A stretch of DNA of 64,000 nucleotides from Bacteroidales bacterium (GCA_028691975.1 JAQUYF010000002.1:1-64000); one strand, 5' to 3'. Shown: positions 25,519 to 36,802, numbered from the stretch's first letter. The notes: generated from the sequence alone by a model not told the origin. Translations and numbers: made by a program.

Positions 25519-26412
25519 ATGAATCCAAAAGATATAAAAGGTCCATATAATCCAAATCAGCCCAAACCGGAAAAAAAGAGGACATTAAACCTCAACATGG
25601 ATGAGCTGGAAGGAATCGGTAAAATCATTTCAATTGCCTCAGGCAAGGGCGGTGTCGGCAAGTCAACGGTTGCCGTTAATTTGGCAGTCACTCTTGCCCG
25701 TATGGGGTATAAAGTGGGACTTGCAGATGCGGATGTTTACGGCCCGTCAGTGCCCAAAATGACGGGGACAGAGGGTGCAGTGCCCGGAGTCGAGATATTT
25801 GACGTTGATGGAAAGCCCCTTAATGAGGGAGATCAGATCCCTCCGGACAGTAAAGAGATTATTTTTCCGATAGAAAAATATGGAGTCAAATGGATGTCGA
25901 TTGGATACTTTGCCCGCCCCGAGCAGGCCTTGATCTGGCGCGGACCTATGGCTTGCAATGCACTGAAACAGATGATTCAGCAAGTTCGTTGGGGAGAATT
26001 GGACTTTCTGTTGATAGATATGCCTCCGGGAACAGGCGATATTCATATTTCACTGGTACAGGATATTCCTCTTGACGGTGCGATAATAGTCAGCACTCCT
26101 CAGGATGTGGCTCTTGCCGATGTCGAGAAAGGTGTCAATATGTTTCGAAACGAGAATGTTCAGAAGCATATTTACGGCCTCGTAGAGAATATGTCATGGT
26201 TTACTCCTGCCGAATTGCCCGATAATAAATATTATATCTTCGGTAAGGACGGCTGCAGAAGGATGGCGGAGAAATATGACCTGCCTCTGTTGGGACAAAT
26301 CCCAATCGTACAAAGCGTTAGAGAAGGTGGCGATAACGGCACTCCCGAGGCTTTGCACGATGGACCTGTCTATGAAGCTATGCAAGCAATCGCTTCACAA
26401 TTGCTGAAATAA
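25519..26412 (+). CDS. Mrp/ApbC-family Fe-S carrier ATPase (chromosomal copy)
   Basis: 297 residues. Walker A ASGKGGVGKSTV (about 40-51), DADVYGPSVPKM and LIDMPPGTGD identify Mrp. A short Lys-rich N-terminal leader replaces the MIP18 domain found in many Mrp proteins; no C-terminal CxxC pair seen. It follows aspS by 32 nt and overlaps the convergent yqeY-like gene by 35 nt. Compared with the island Mrp (6415-7233) it has a 20-residue loop with EIFDVDGKPLNEGDQIPP. Presumed housekeeping Fe-S cluster carrier. Confidence 0.94.
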   Translation: MNPKDIKGPYNPNQPKPEKKRTLNLNMDELEGIGKIISIASGKGGVGKSTVAVNLAVTLARMGYKVGLADADVYGPSVPKMTGTEGAVPGVEIFDVDGKPLNEGDQIPPDSKEIIFPIEKYGVKWMSIGYFARPEQALIWRGPMACNALKQMIQQVRWGELDFLLIDMPPGTGDIHISLVQDIPLDGAIIVSTPQDVALADVEKGVNMFRNENVQKHIYGLVENMSWFTPAELPDNKYYIFGKDGCRRMAEKYDLPLLGQIPIVQSVREGGDNGTPEALHDGPVYEAMQAIASQLLK

Positions 26413-26827
26413 TTTTGCCGTCTGCCCGGCCTGCAAGGGCCTTTGTAGCAGTACCCATAACCTTACCCATATCTGCGGCCGAGGTTGCTCCGACCTGTGC
26501 AATAATCTGCTTCAGAGCCGCTTCGACTTCGGATTCGGACATTTGTTTGGGAAGGTACTTTTCCATGACTTTAATCTCGGCAAGTTCGTTGTCTGCGAGT
26601 TCCTGTCGGTTTTGCTGAGAATAGATCTCGGCACTCTCTTTACGCTGCTTTACGAGCTTTTGGATGAGTTTGACAATATCGGCATCGGTAATCTCTCCCG
26701 TTGCCCCTTCAGATGTTTTAGCAAGCAGGATAGCTGCCTTAATACCTCTGACAGAGGCTAAGGCAACTTTATCCTTTGCTATCATAGCATCCTTCAAATC
26801 CTGTTGTATTTGTGATTCGAGTGACAT
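26378..26827 (-). CDS. GatB/YqeY-domain protein
   Basis: 149 residues of the YqeY family, beginning MSLESQIQQDLKDAMIAKDK and including LIQKLVKQRKESAEIY and MGKVMGTATKALAGRADG. The domain resembles the tRNA-binding tail of GatB, but the free protein's role is unsettled. It lies 9 nt after the S46 peptidase gene and overlaps mrp tail to tail. Confidence 0.93.
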   Translation of the reverse strand: MSLESQIQQDLKDAMIAKDKVALASVRGIKAAILLAKTSEGATGEITDADIVKLIQKLVKQRKESAEIYSQQNRQELADNELAEIKVMEKYLPKQMSESEVEAALKQIIAQVGATSAADMGKVMGTATKALAGRADGKIISAIVKRLLA

Positions 26828-26836
26828 GATATAATG

Positions 26837-29032
26837 TTATTTAACGATAGTCATTTCATCAAGCAGATAGCCTGCTCCGCCATAGATATCGACAATAAAG
26901 AGGACATATCTGATATCTACATTGATACAGCGTTGAAGCTCAGGTTCGAAGATAATATCTCCGGACATTGCTTCCCAGTTGCCGTCAAAGGCAAGACCGA
27001 TAAGTTCGCCGTTGGCATTCAGAACGGGGCTGCCTGAGTTACCTCCCGTGATATCACCGTTGGTGATAAAGCAAGCCGGCATCTTACCGTTGCTCATAGC
27101 GTACTGACCGAAATCGCCTTTGGCATACAGTTCTTTAAGCTTTTGAGGTACGACAAATTCCCAGTTATCCGGATCTTCCTTTTGCATAACACCGTCAAGT
27201 GTTGTGTAGTAATTGTAAACTACTGCATCCTTCGGAGAATAAGGGAGTACCTGTCCGTATGTAAGCCTCATTGTCGAGTTAGCATCAGGGTAAATAGCTT
27301 CTCCCTTACGCATTTCAAGCTGACCGGCTATGAATGCCTTTTTCCCATCATTAAAGGAACTCTGTTGAGCTGCCATAGCTGCTCTCAGTGCGGGTACAAT
27401 AGTCTGGACATCATTACAGAATACTACTGCGGGGTCTTTTTCGACAGAATTTACGACAGTAGCCGTCTCATCGGAACTTTCCTGCCTGTTTGGTTCGAAA
27501 AGAGGCAGAACCTTGTCAGCTGAAACGAAAATCGAGTTGGCATACAGATTGTCAATATAGGTGTCAATACTACCGCCGAAATCTTTGTCGATTGTAGTAA
27601 AGAAGGCAGGATAGTGCTCTGCGTCAACTTTCTCTTTATAGATCTTAATCATTGCCTTTGAGACTTTCTTGTCGGTAGAAGGAGAATAGTCCTTGTAGAA
27701 GGATTCCACATAATCCATGTATCTTGCCTTGTTGCCCTTTTCGTAAGCAGCCTTCTGTTCCGGAGTAGTACATTCCTGAAGTCCTGTCAGATAAGAGTTG
27801 ACGGTACTTGCAACAGACGCAATTTCAATGGCTCCCAAAGTTTCTGCCAGATAACGGTAAATGTAAGTTGCCTCTTTTCTGCCTGCAACAGCAGAATTGA
27901 TTTTCGTCAAAGCGTCTCCATATTCGGCTTTGCGGGACTTTTTCTTACCAATCCACTCTTCAAAAGCTCTTTCCTGCTCTGCGCGGCGTTCCTGAACATT
28001 AAGTTTGGCAAATGTTTCATTCATGCCGATCCATTTTTTCCATCCGTTGGTAGAACCGCTGTATTTGCTTGCGTACTGAATCTTCACCTTAGGATCTGCA
28101 AGCATATCTTTAAGGATGATCTCCTGACGAATACCGCGAGTATAGATGCTTATGGCATTGGAGATATCGCGAGTCTCAACAAGCTCCGACTCTGTCATAA
28201 ACCTGTTTGTACGTCCGGGATAACCCATGATAAAGGTGAAGTCATTTGGCTGAACACCCTTCAATGAGATGGCCAGGTGTTGCTTCGGAGTGTACGGAAC
28301 ATTGTCCTTAGAGTATGGAGCAGGATTGTTGTCCTTATCGGCATAAACTCTGAACATGGAGAAGTCACAGGTGTGACGGGGCCACATCCAGTTGTCTGTG
28401 TCTGCTCCGAATTTGCCGATTGATGAAGGCGGTGCTCCTACGAAGCGGATGTCTCTGTAGACCTTGGATACTACAAGATAGTAAGCGTTTCCGCCATACA
28501 TCGAATAGACGCGTGCATTGAGGCAGGTATTGTCGCCTACGGCATTTTTGACAAGCTCAGCGGCAACAGACTGGTATGCTTTGTCTTTTTCTTCTTGAGT
28601 GTCGGCTTTTTTCATAGCCTTTTCAATACGGGAAGTAACATCCGTAAAGCTTTCAAGAAAAGTGACGGAAAGACCCTCTGCAGGCAGCTCCTGATCTCGA
28701 TTCATAGCCCAATACCCGTCGGTAAGGTAATCATGCTCTACGGTGCTCAATCTTTGGATGGAGCCGTATCCGCAGTGGTGGTTGGTAACCAGTAATCCCT
28801 CAGAGGAGATAATCTCTCCGGTGCAGCCTCCGCCAAAATGTACGACAGCATCCTTCAAAGAGGAGTGGTTAATACTGTAAATATCTTCTGCAGAGAGCTT
28901 AAGGCCCATATTCTGCATAGTCTTGATATTCATTTTTTCAAGTAATGGCAATAGCCACATTCCTTCGTCAGCCCGCATAGGGGTAAGAATGAATAGCAGT
29001 GCCATGGATAAGATAATGCTGAGTTTCTTCAT
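26837..29032 (-). CDS. S46-family dipeptidyl-peptidase (DPP7-like)
   Basis: 731 residues with signal peptide (cut near MRADEG). The catalytic His lies in TNHHCGYGS (about residue 86), the Ser in [10 protein letters not shown] (about 648). Eighteen residues after that Ser is Gly ([14 protein letters not shown]); in this family Gly at that place marks DPP7-type (hydrophobic P1) and Arg marks DPP11 (Asp/Glu P1). The enzyme releases dipeptides in the periplasm, typical of amino-acid-fermenting Bacteroidales. -7 box minus-strand TACATTTG at 29075-29068. Confidence 0.95.
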   Translation of the reverse strand: MKKLSIILSMALLFILTPMRADEGMWLLPLLEKMNIKTMQNMGLKLSAEDIYSINHSSLKDAVVHFGGGCTGEIISSEGLLVTNHHCGYGSIQRLSTVEHDYLTDGYWAMNRDQELPAEGLSVTFLESFTDVTSRIEKAMKKADTQEEKDKAYQSVAAELVKNAVGDNTCLNARVYSMYGGNAYYLVVSKVYRDIRFVGAPPSSIGKFGADTDNWMWPRHTCDFSMFRVYADKDNNPAPYSKDNVPYTPKQHLAISLKGVQPNDFTFIMGYPGRTNRFMTESELVETRDISNAISIYTRGIRQEIILKDMLADPKVKIQYASKYSGSTNGWKKWIGMNETFAKLNVQERRAEQERAFEEWIGKKKSRKAEYGDALTKINSAVAGRKEATYIYRYLAETLGAIEIASVASTVNSYLTGLQECTTPEQKAAYEKGNKARYMDYVESFYKDYSPSTDKKVSKAMIKIYKEKVDAEHYPAFFTTIDKDFGGSIDTYIDNLYANSIFVSADKVLPLFEPNRQESSDETATVVNSVEKDPAVVFCNDVQTIVPALRAAMAAQQSSFNDGKKAFIAGQLEMRKGEAIYPDANSTMRLTYGQVLPYSPKDAVVYNYYTTLDGVMQKEDPDNWEFVVPQKLKELYAKGDFGQYAMSNGKMPACFITNGDITGGNSGSPVLNANGELIGLAFDGNWEAMSGDIIFEPELQRCINVDIRYVLFIVDIYGGAGYLLDEMTIVK

Positions 29033-29080
29033 ATTTTTAAAAAATTGAGTAAATTCGAAACGAATTACAAATGTAAAAAA

Positions 29081-30742
29081 ATGTATTCAAAAAGAGAAAT
29101 ACTGATTGTGCCCGATAAATTCAAGGGAAGCGCAACAGCTGCTGAAGTAGCAAGTTCACTGGAGGTTGCAATTCGCAAGATCTTTATAGGCAGAGACAGA
29201 CTGCACATCGAGACTCTGCCGCTTGCAGATGGGGGAGACGGTTCGACAGAGGTGCTTTTAACAGCCCTTTGCGGTGATGCTCAAATAGTTGATGTAGAGA
29301 CGTTTGACCCGCTTATGCGACCGATTAAGGCTCCGATGCTGATATTCGAGAGAGAGCGGGTAAAGTATGCTTTCATAGAGATGGCAAAGTGCTGCGGACT
29401 GACTCTCCTGCACAGATCCGAATACAATCCGGAAAGAACTACCACTTACGGGCTTGGAGTGATGATACAAAAGGCAGCCGGAATGGGCGCGACCAAAATC
29501 ATGATGGGAATAGGAGGAAGTGCCACAAATGATGGTGGTGCCGGAATGCTTGAGGCCGGTATTCCTCAGGGAATCACTGTTCAAGTGGCCTGTGACGTTG
29601 AGAATCCTCTGCTCGGACCGAATGGTGCAACTATGATTTACGCTCCTCAAAAAGGGGCGGACGGGGCAATGTTGGAGAGATTGGAGCGGCGGATGGAGTG
29701 TTTTGCCGAACAGGCTGAAGCCAAACTGAGGGAGAAGGGTGATGAACAGCGTGCCGCAAATTACAGAAGCATCCCCGGAGGCGGTGCAGCCGGCGGTGTG
29801 GGTGCCGCTCTTTACGGATTTTATGGTGCAGAGCTTGTTCCGGGGTGGAGACTGTTTGGAGATATGTTTTCTCTTGAGGAGAAAATAGCAAAAGCCGATG
29901 CGGTTATAACGGGAGAGGGTCGCTTTGACAGCCAGAGCCTTAGCGGAAAGTTGGTTGGAGGAGTGTCCCAGCTTTGCAGAAAATATAAAAAGCGTTTGAC
30001 GGTAGTCTGTGGCGAATCTGCCCTTAATGAGGCTGTATGGCATAAGCACAGGATATCGGATGTTTATGCCCTTTCGGAAATAGAGCCTGATAAGGAGGTC
30101 TCTATTCGCGATGCCAAAATGCTGCTCAAAGGGATAAAGGGAAGGTCTCAACTGCTCTATGCAGGATGTGATGAGGCGGGGCGAGGCTCCCTTGCGGGGC
30201 CTGTTTTTGCGGCAGCAGTAATTTTGCCGGAAGGCTTCTGTCATCCCCTGCTTAACGACTCTAAGCAGCTCAGTGAACAGCAGAGAGATGAGCTAAGGCC
30301 TATAATTGAGCGGGAAGCCTTAGCCTGGAGCGTTGCGGCTGTGCCGGCAGAAGAGATAGACAGGATAAATATTCTGAATGCTTCGATAGCAGGGATGCAG
30401 AGGGCACTGGATGGCCTGAAGGGGGTCAAAGGGGTTCCGACAGTTCCCGAAATGATACTTGTTGACGGCAATAAATTTAAGAAATACAAGAATATTCCAC
30501 ATCACTGCATAGTTGGAGGAGACGGCAAAATTGCCTCAATAGCAGCTGCTTCTATTCTGGCTAAGACACATAGAGATGAATTTATGCGAAAGATTGCAAA
30601 AGAATTTCCAATGTACGGATGGGACCGAAATATGGCTTATCCTACGGCAGAACATCGAAAAGCGATTGAAAAGTATGGGACAACAAAATATCATCGGCTC
30701 TCATATAAACTCTTGCCCGACAATGATAGATTGTTTTTTTGA
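29081..30742 (+). CDS. Glycerate kinase-ribonuclease HII fusion protein
   Basis: 553 residues from ATG 29081 (a TTG start at 29045 would add 12). Residues 1-350 are a type 1 glycerate kinase ([63 protein letters not shown]). Compared with E. coli GarK about 32 residues are missing between GAGMLEA and VACDV, and the usual C-terminus is shorter. From about residue 357 a complete RNase HII follows without a stop: [52 protein letters not shown]. The frame is continuous across the join (about 30,150). RNase HII removes RNA from RNA/DNA hybrids; the kinase part may be inactive. Confidence 0.92.
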   Translation: MYSKREILIVPDKFKGSATAAEVASSLEVAIRKIFIGRDRLHIETLPLADGGDGSTEVLLTALCGDAQIVDVETFDPLMRPIKAPMLIFERERVKYAFIEMAKCCGLTLLHRSEYNPERTTTYGLGVMIQKAAGMGATKIMMGIGGSATNDGGAGMLEAGIPQGITVQVACDVENPLLGPNGATMIYAPQKGADGAMLERLERRMECFAEQAEAKLREKGDEQRAANYRSIPGGGAAGGVGAALYGFYGAELVPGWRLFGDMFSLEEKIAKADAVITGEGRFDSQSLSGKLVGGVSQLCRKYKKRLTVVCGESALNEAVWHKHRISDVYALSEIEPDKEVSIRDAKMLLKGIKGRSQLLYAGCDEAGRGSLAGPVFAAAVILPEGFCHPLLNDSKQLSEQQRDELRPIIEREALAWSVAAVPAEEIDRINILNASIAGMQRALDGLKGVKGVPTVPEMILVDGNKFKKYKNIPHHCIVGGDGKIASIAAASILAKTHRDEFMRKIAKEFPMYGWDRNMAYPTAEHRKAIEKYGTTKYHRLSYKLLPDNDRLFF

Positions 30743-30816
30743 AATAAAAAATATAAATTTGCAGGCTATACTTTTAGGAAAAAGAGGAAAAAAATAATAA
30801 ATTAGAATCATCAACA

Positions 30817-32970
30817 ATGAAAAATTACTCCACAGAAAACATTAGAAACGTCGTTTTGCTTGGAAGTACCAGGTCAGGTAAGACTACCTTGGCCGAAACT
30901 ATGATGTTTGAAGGTAAAGTCATAGACCGCAGAGGTACTGTAGAAGCAAAAAACACAGTGTCTGACAACACAGAAGTCGAACAGCTTTATCAACGCTCCA
31001 TTTATGCAACTCCACTTTATGCAGAGTTCATGGACAACAAATTGAATATCATCGATACCCCGGGTGCAGATGATTTCGTAGGGGGAGTTATCACGGCTTT
31101 TAAAGTATGCGATTCGGGAGTAATGACTATCAATGCACAGCAGGGTGTTGAGGTTGGCACAGAGATACTCGGTCGTTATGCAGAGAAGATCAAAATGCCT
31201 ATGCTTATAGCTGTCAATCAGCTTGACACTGAAAAAGCAAATTGGGAAAATACAATAGAGTCACTTCATCAGGCATTCGGAAGCAAGCCGGTAGTTGTAC
31301 AGTATCCTGTCAATGCAGGAGTCGGTTTTGATTCATTCATTGATATTCTGAAGATGAAGATGTACGTTTTCAAAGATGACAACGGTACAAGAGAAGAAAA
31401 AGAGATCCCTGCAGATCAGAAAGATCAGGCTGAAGAGATGAAAGCCTCCCTTATGGAAATGGCAGCAGAGAATGATGAGGCTTTGATGGAGAAGTTTTTC
31501 GAGGCCGGCGAGTTGAGCGAAGAGGATGTAAACAAAGGTCTTAAAATAGGTTTTGACAGCGGAGAGCTTTATCCTATCTTCTGTGTATCGGCTAAAAAAG
31601 ACATAGGTGTAAAACGTATCATGGAATTTATTATCAATGTTGCTCCATCTCCGGCTCAGGATGTGGTTAAGAGCGTTGACGGTAATGATATCAAATGTAC
31701 GGTAAGCGGCCCTACTTCAATCTTTATTTATAAAACAGCTGTGGAGCAGCACTTGGGCGAAGTTTCTTACTTTAAGGTAATGTCCGGCAAGTTGTCGGAA
31801 GGTCAGGATGTCGTTAATCCGCAGACAGGATCAAAAGAGAGAATTTCCGCCATATATGCTGTTGCAGGCAAGAAAAAAGAGAAATTAAATGAGATGTTGG
31901 CAGGTGATCTCGGTTGTACTGTGAAGCTGAAGAGCGTTAAGACCAACCAGACACTGAATCAGGCCGGTGACGACGAAATTATCGCACCTATCGTGTTCCC
32001 TCCTTCAAAATATCGTACAGCAATTAAGGCAAAGGAAGAGAAAGACGATGAGAGATTGGGTGAAATCCTCAACAGAGCAACTGCAGAAGATCCGACACTC
32101 GTTATTGAGTACTCAAAAGAGTTGAAACAGACTATCTTGAGTGGTCAGGGAGAGCAGCACATCAATATTTTGAAATGGTATATCAATAATGTACAAAAGC
32201 TTGAAATTGATCTGTTTGCGCCACGTATTCCTTATCGTGAGACTATTACGAAGGTTGCAAACGCATCCTATCGACACAAGAAACAATCAGGCGGTGCAGG
32301 TCAGTTCGGTGAAGTTCACATGCTGATTGAGCCTATCGTTGAAGGTGTTGAAGCCGGCAACAAGTTTAAAGTTGACGGTCGTGATATGATCTTGAACATC
32401 AAAGGTAAAGAGGAGACAACTCTTGACTGGGGCGGTAAACTTGAATATTACAACTGTATCGTGGGCGGTGCTATTGACGCACGTTTCATGCCTCCTATTT
32501 TGAAAGGTATCATGGAGAAGATGGTCGAAGGACCTTTGACAGGTTCATACGCACGTGACATCAGAGTTTTTGTTTATGACGGTAAGATGCACCCTGTAGA
32601 TTCAAATGAGTTGTCATTTAAGTTGGCTGCACGAAATGCCTTTAAAGAGGCATTTAAGAAGGCCGGTCCAAAGATTATGGAGCCTATCTACAATATCGAG
32701 ATACTTGTGCCGGGAGATTGCATGGGAGATGTAATGTCAGACTTGCAAAACCGTCGCGCGATCATCGAAGGTATGAGCACAGATAAAGGCTTCCAGGTAC
32801 TTAAAGCCCGTGTTCCTTTAGCAGAGCTTTACAAATATTCTACAACGCTCAGCTCTCTTACTTCAGGGCGTGCAACATTTACAATGGCCTTTGCGGATTA
32901 CCAGCAGGTACCTGCAGATGTTCAGGATAAGTTGCTGAAGGCTTATGAAGAAGAACAGGAAGACGAATAG
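30817..32970 (+). CDS. EF-G2-type elongation factor G paralogue, catalytic His replaced
   Basis: 717 residues with all five EF-G domains (domain [18 protein letters not shown], domain [18 protein letters not shown]). The G domain is altered: G1 is GSTRSGKT rather than AHIDAGKT, switch I has [10 protein letters not shown]3 is DTPGADDF with Ala84 where EF-G has the catalytic His, and G4 is NQLD. This matches the Bacteroides EF-G2 type reported to support translation without GTP hydrolysis under starvation. It lies 74 nt after the RNase HII fusion and overlaps the ABC gene downstream by 1 nt. Confidence 0.92.
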   Translation: MKNYSTENIRNVVLLGSTRSGKTTLAETMMFEGKVIDRRGTVEAKNTVSDNTEVEQLYQRSIYATPLYAEFMDNKLNIIDTPGADDFVGGVITAFKVCDSGVMTINAQQGVEVGTEILGRYAEKIKMPMLIAVNQLDTEKANWENTIESLHQAFGSKPVVVQYPVNAGVGFDSFIDILKMKMYVFKDDNGTREEKEIPADQKDQAEEMKASLMEMAAENDEALMEKFFEAGELSEEDVNKGLKIGFDSGELYPIFCVSAKKDIGVKRIMEFIINVAPSPAQDVVKSVDGNDIKCTVSGPTSIFIYKTAVEQHLGEVSYFKVMSGKLSEGQDVVNPQTGSKERISAIYAVAGKKKEKLNEMLAGDLGCTVKLKSVKTNQTLNQAGDDEIIAPIVFPPSKYRTAIKAKEEKDDERLGEILNRATAEDPTLVIEYSKELKQTILSGQGEQHINILKWYINNVQKLEIDLFAPRIPYRETITKVANASYRHKKQSGGAGQFGEVHMLIEPIVEGVEAGNKFKVDGRDMILNIKGKEETTLDWGGKLEYYNCIVGGAIDARFMPPILKGIMEKMVEGPLTGSYARDIRVFVYDGKMHPVDSNELSFKLAARNAFKEAFKKAGPKIMEPIYNIEILVPGDCMGDVMSDLQNRRAIIEGMSTDKGFQVLKARVPLAELYKYSTTLSSLTSGRATFTMAFADYQQVPADVQDKLLKAYEEEQEDE

Positions 32971-33617
32971 TGATAATCGCTAACAATATAGACAAATCCT
33001 TCGGAACCCTTAAGGTTCTGAAGGATATTTGTTTTCAGGCAAAAGAAGCTGAAGTGGTCAGCATTGTCGGTGCCAGCGGTGCCGGCAAATCGACTTTGCT
33101 GCAAATACTCGGCTCCCTTTCCAAACCGAACAGCGGTACGGTTGAGATAGACGGGGTTGATATTTTCTCCCTTTCCGATAAAGAGTTGGCGGAGTTTAGA
33201 AACAAAAAGATCGGCTTTGTGTTTCAATTTCATCACCTGCTTCCCGAATTTACGGCAGTAGAGAATGTGATGATACCTGCTCTTATCGCAAAACAGGGGC
33301 GAAAAGAGGCTGAAGCGCAGGCTGTGGCTCTTCTGACGGAGTTGGGACTTGGAGAGAGACTTCACCACAAGCCTTCCGAACTTAGCGGGGGAGAGCAGCA
33401 GAGAGTGGCTATCGCAAGGGCCATCATCAACCACCCGACAGTCCTTTTTGCGGACGAGCCTTCCGGCAATTTGGACAGTAAAACAAAAGGAGAAATACAT
33501 TCTCTGTTTTTTACGCTCAGAGACCGCTACGGTATTACCATCATTATTGTGACTCATGACAATGAGCTTGCAGAACTGTCTGACAGAACCATCGAGATGA
33601 AAGATGGGAGAATTTAA
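32970..33617 (+). CDS. LolD-like ABC transporter ATP-binding protein
   Basis: 215 residues. Start GTG 32970 shares its G with the EF-G2 stop (TAGTG). Walker [12 protein letters not shown], signature [14 protein letters not shown], Walker [10 protein letters not shown] and the His loop VTHDNEL are intact. Closest to the LolD/MacB/FtsE group (lipoprotein export or related). No permease gene is adjacent. The trmN6 gene overlaps its 3' end by 14 nt. Confidence 0.9.
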   Translation: MIIANNIDKSFGTLKVLKDICFQAKEAEVVSIVGASGAGKSTLLQILGSLSKPNSGTVEIDGVDIFSLSDKELAEFRNKKIGFVFQFHHLLPEFTAVENVMIPALIAKQGRKEAEAQAVALLTELGLGERLHHKPSELSGGEQQRVAIARAIINHPTVLFADEPSGNLDSKTKGEIHSLFFTLRDRYGITIIIVTHDNELAELSDRTIEMKDGRI

Positions 33618-34323
33618 GTTTAAAAGATTTAGCATCAACAACCAGCACTCTGCAATGAAGGTCAATACCGATGGAGTATTGCTCGGGGCGTGGGTGAGTC
33701 TCTCTTCGGAGGATACCCTGTTGATGGATATAGGTACGGGGACGGGTGTTATGGCACTAATTGTTGCACAGCGTTTGTCCGACCTCTCAGAACATCCTTT
33801 CAGAATAGAGGCCATAGATATTGACGAGGCCTCTGTCTGCGAAGCCGCGGACAACTTTGCCTCTTCACCATGGAAGGAGTCTCTACGGGCCGAAAACTGT
33901 CGATTGCAGAGCTATCGCAGGCAATGTAAAGAGTTTGACTTGCTTTTTTGTAATCCTCCATACTTTAAAGATTCGCTCAAGGCGCCTTCTCTGCGCAGAA
34001 GCAACGCACGTCATGAGGAGTCTCTTCCCGGGCCGGATATTATAGTGGGGGCAAAGGAACTCCTTTCCCCGCATGGCAGGCTGTCTCTTATTCTGCCGCC
34101 AGTCGAAGGGGACGGGTTTATCACTATCACCAAGGGCAACGGTCTGTATCTCAATAGAATATGTAAAGTTAAAAGCCGGCCGGGTCTGGAAGTGAAACGC
34201 TATATGATGGAGTTTTCATTTCGACAAACGGATCTTATGGAAGAGAGCCTGACTATACAAGAAGAAAGCGACTATACTGCAGAGTATAAGTCGCTTACTA
34301 AAGATTTCTACCTTAATTTCTAA
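33604..34323 (+). CDS. trmN6: tRNA1(Val) (adenine(37)-N6)-methyltransferase
   Basis: 239 residues. Opens [19 protein letters not shown], a typical TrmN6/YfiC N-terminus, followed by the SAM-binding [11 protein letters not shown] and the adenine-N6 catalytic motif FCNPPYF. It methylates A37 of tRNA-Val. It overlaps the LolD-like gene and converges by 4 nt on the Spy-like gene. Confidence 0.93.
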   Translation: MGEFKFKRFSINNQHSAMKVNTDGVLLGAWVSLSSEDTLLMDIGTGTGVMALIVAQRLSDLSEHPFRIEAIDIDEASVCEAADNFASSPWKESLRAENCRLQSYRRQCKEFDLLFCNPPYFKDSLKAPSLRRSNARHEESLPGPDIIVGAKELLSPHGRLSLILPPVEGDGFITITKGNGLYLNRICKVKSRPGLEVKRYMMEFSFRQTDLMEESLTIQEESDYTAEYKSLTKDFYLNF

Positions 34324-34829
34324 CGAGCTTCCGGAGATTCATTTTGGTTTGGAGCTCCATTGCGTGGAGGATTGGCAGGCTCCTTTCTCAACGAATAGAT
34401 CATTCTGACTCTAAAAACCTCTTCCGCTACGTACAGTTTTGCAACCTTTTCAACAGGGAGTACTTTTCTGAACTCAGGGTTATAGTCTGCAATAATCTTA
34501 TTTTCTTTTGTAAGAGCATCAAGGTAAGCATTTATCCTTTTTTCGTACTCCTGTGCAGAGATTGTCTCGCCTTTTTTGCCTTTCATGGCATGAAGAGCTT
34601 TCATCGTCTCTCTGTGAGCTGTCTGGACATCCTTCCAGTATTTGTTGTAAACAGGCCAGAAAACCTGTGCTTCCTCAGAAGTTAAGTCCAACTCGGATGT
34701 GAAAAAGGCTATTTTTTCACTTTGAATCTTTTCATTTTTACTTTTTCCATTCTGTTCTGCCTTTTTCTCTTGAGAGAAAACCGGAATGGTCAGGATAAGT
34801 GTCAGTGCTAAAATAAGGAATCGTTTCAT
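34320..34829 (-). CDS. Spy/CpxP-like periplasmic protein (chromosomal module)
   Basis: 169 residues. Signal peptide (cut after VFSQ), Lys-rich linker, then a helical region with LDLTSEEAQVFWPVYNKYWK and RRxxx-type helices, closing with a Pro/Asn-rich tail. The LTxEEAxxFxPxY pattern is usual for Bacteroidetes proteins of this class. It is the third gene of an ECF sigma operon, 6 nt after the membrane protein. Confidence 0.75.
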   Translation of the reverse strand: MKRFLILALTLILTIPVFSQEKKAEQNGKSKNEKIQSEKIAFFTSELDLTSEEAQVFWPVYNKYWKDVQTAHRETMKALHAMKGKKGETISAQEYEKRINAYLDALTKENKIIADYNPEFRKVLPVEKVAKLYVAEEVFRVRMIYSLRKEPANPPRNGAPNQNESPEAR

Positions 34830-34835
34830 TATGAA

Positions 34836-35279
34836 TTATTTAATAAGGTCGGCATAAATGTAGTGAATATCGGCAGAGGTAAGCTGTGAAGAGAGATATG
34901 TTACAATGTCTTCATCATCGGGAGCCGATTCATCGTAAGAGGATTGAAACAGGGTGTCTGCCTCGGCTATCTCAAGATAGTCAACGGTTGCCCTGTTGTA
35001 GTATTCATCTTCAAGAAGAGTGATGTAGGGTGAGACCTCTTCGTCTCCGGGGAGAGTGTGAGTCAAAGTCAGCACTCCGTAACCGAGACCGAATATAAGT
35101 GCAAAGGAGCACAACAGTCCGAAAGCGGGCTTGAAGTACTTCAGGAAGAGGCTTTCATGTACAGGTGCCTTTATGCGCTCCCTGACACTGTCTTCCATTT
35201 TGGCAAAATAACCTTCAGGAACGCTGAAGGCGTTTCTTTTTAAATCCGGGTTATCGAGTATGTTTTTAATTTCATCCAT
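34836..35279 (-). CDS. Membrane protein, probable anti-sigma factor
   Basis: 147 residues. N-terminal cytosolic part (NAFSVPEGYFAKMEDSVRERI) of the kind found in Bacteroidetes anti-sigma proteins, one membrane segment (FGLLCSFALIFGLGYGVLTL), and an acidic periplasmic tail (DESAPDDEDIVTYLSSQL). It lies 14 nt after the sigma gene and before the Spy-like gene. Confidence 0.72.
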   Translation of the reverse strand: MDEIKNILDNPDLKRNAFSVPEGYFAKMEDSVRERIKAPVHESLFLKYFKPAFGLLCSFALIFGLGYGVLTLTHTLPGDEEVSPYITLLEDEYYNRATVDYLEIAEADTLFQSSYDESAPDDEDIVTYLSSQLTSADIHYIYADLIK

Positions 35280-35293
35280 GATTATCCTTTAGA

Positions 35294-35851
35294 CTATTGT
35301 TTTGCCAAAAAGTTTAATTCTTCCTTAATGCTTGCCTGTACTTTGTTGTATGCGTGATGATAAGAAGCCTTCAGGGCACCGACTGAAATATTGAGGATCT
35401 CGGAAATCTCTTCATATTTCAGTTCATCGAAATACCTCATGTTAAAGACGGCTTTTTGCTTCGGAGGAAGCTTTGCTATGGCTTTTTGCAAGGCAAGCTG
35501 CAGAGCATCTCCATTAAAGAATGGGTCCGCCTCCAACTTATTTGCTACGGCTTTGGAATTATCACTCAGCGAAAGGGTTGCTTTAATGTTTTGCCTTTTA
35601 AGAAAAGTAATACATTCGTTGGTGGCAATACGGTAGAGCCATGTATATAATTTTGCATCTTCGCGAAATGTGTCAAGAGCTTTCCACGCCTTAATAAAGG
35701 TATTCTGGAGCAGATCATCGGCATCGTCATGGTTACAGACCATTTTACGGATATGCCAATACAAACGCTCACCATACTTTCGCATAATGAGGTTAATGGC
35801 CTGCTGTTCCTCTCCGGAACGATATAGCTCTAATATTTCGCTATCTTCCAT
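35294..35851 (-). CDS. ECF-type RNA polymerase sigma factor (chromosomal module)
   Basis: 185 residues. Sigma-2 HDDADDLLQNTFIKAWKALD and FREDAKLYTWLYRIATNEC; sigma-4 LKYEEISEILNISVGALKAS. It heads sigma/anti-sigma/Spy operon, mirrored by the island module at 15234-16618. It follows the transketolase C gene by 5 nt on the opposite side of the operon order (same strand, downstream of it), so it might be partly read from upstream. Confidence 0.92.
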   Translation of the reverse strand: MEDSEILELYRSGEEQQAINLIMRKYGERLYWHIRKMVCNHDDADDLLQNTFIKAWKALDTFREDAKLYTWLYRIATNECITFLKRQNIKATLSLSDNSKAVANKLEADPFFNGDALQLALQKAIAKLPPKQKAVFNMRYFDELKYEEISEILNISVGALKASYHHAYNKVQASIKEELNFLAKQ

Positions 35852-35856
35852 CTATG

Positions 35857-36801
35857 CTACAAAAGCTCCTTCACGGCTCTGACAATGTGGTCTGCATCAA
35901 GTCCGTAGGCTTGCATGAGCTGTGCAGGTTTACCACTCTGACCAAATAGATCATTGACCGCCACAAATCTCATTGGGACAGGATTATTTCTTACAAGCAG
36001 TCCGGCAATGGCTTCTCCTAAACCTCCTGCAATCAAATGCTCCTCTGCGCAGACTAATCGCCCTGTTTTAGAGACTGACGCCAAGATAGCGGCTTCATCC
36101 AAAGGCTTAATCGTATGAATATTCAAAAGATCCACCGAAATGCCCATATTTTCAAGCATTTCAGTAGCTTGGATTGCTTCCCAAACGAGATGTCCGGTTG
36201 CAATGATGCTCACCTGAGTGCCGCTGTTCAAATGCAGAGCTTTTCCAATCTCAAACTGCTGATTGTCCGGAGTGAAATTAGGGACTGAAGGTCTTCCGAA
36301 TCTCAGATACACAGGGCCTGTGTATGCAGCTGCTGCTATGGTTGCAGCCTTAGTCTGATTATAATCGCAGGGGTTGATAACCGTCATGCCCGGCAACATA
36401 CGCATCAGGCCTATGTCTTCCATTGTCTGGTGAGTTGCTCCATCCTCACCGAGAGTTATACCGGCGTGGGATGCTGCTATCTTGACGTTGGTATTGGAGT
36501 AGCAGACGGACTGCCTGATCTGATCATATACTCTTGCTGTCGCAAAATTTGCAAATGTGCCTGCAAAAGGGATATAGCCACTTATTGCGAGACCGGCAGC
36601 GACTCCAATCATATTTGCCTCGGCTATGCCGCTCTGAAAAAATCTTTCCGGGTGCTCTTTTGCAAAACTGTCCATCTTGAGCGAGCCGGTCAGGTCGGCG
36701 CAAAGCGCTACGACTTTAGGATTGGTCCGACCTAACTCTGCGAGTCCCGCTCCAAAGCCGGAGCGAGTATCTTTGTTTCCTGTATTAATATATTGTATCA
36801 T
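35857..36801 (-). CDS. Transketolase, C-terminal subunit (PYR and C domains)
   Basis: 314 residues of the split-transketolase type: GFGAGLAELGRTNPKVVALCAD, the cofactor Glu region FFQSGIAEANMIGVAAGLA, and the C-terminal domain EEHLIAGGLGEAIAGLL. It lies 1 nt after the N-terminal subunit. Together they transfer two-carbon units in the pentose phosphate pathway; some split pairs act on other ketoses. Confidence 0.93.
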   Translation of the reverse strand: MIQYINTGNKDTRSGFGAGLAELGRTNPKVVALCADLTGSLKMDSFAKEHPERFFQSGIAEANMIGVAAGLAISGYIPFAGTFANFATARVYDQIRQSVCYSNTNVKIAASHAGITLGEDGATHQTMEDIGLMRMLPGMTVINPCDYNQTKAATIAAAAYTGPVYLRFGRPSVPNFTPDNQQFEIGKALHLNSGTQVSIIATGHLVWEAIQATEMLENMGISVDLLNIHTIKPLDEAAILASVSKTGRLVCAEEHLIAGGLGEAIAGLLVRNNPVPMRFVAVNDLFGQSGKPAQLMQAYGLDADHIVRAVKELL

Positions 36802-36802
36802 G

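Noticed and set aside
33349-33552. Overlapping ORFs inside the LolD-like and other genes
   Set aside because: They are alternative-frame shadows without domains or ribosome sites.
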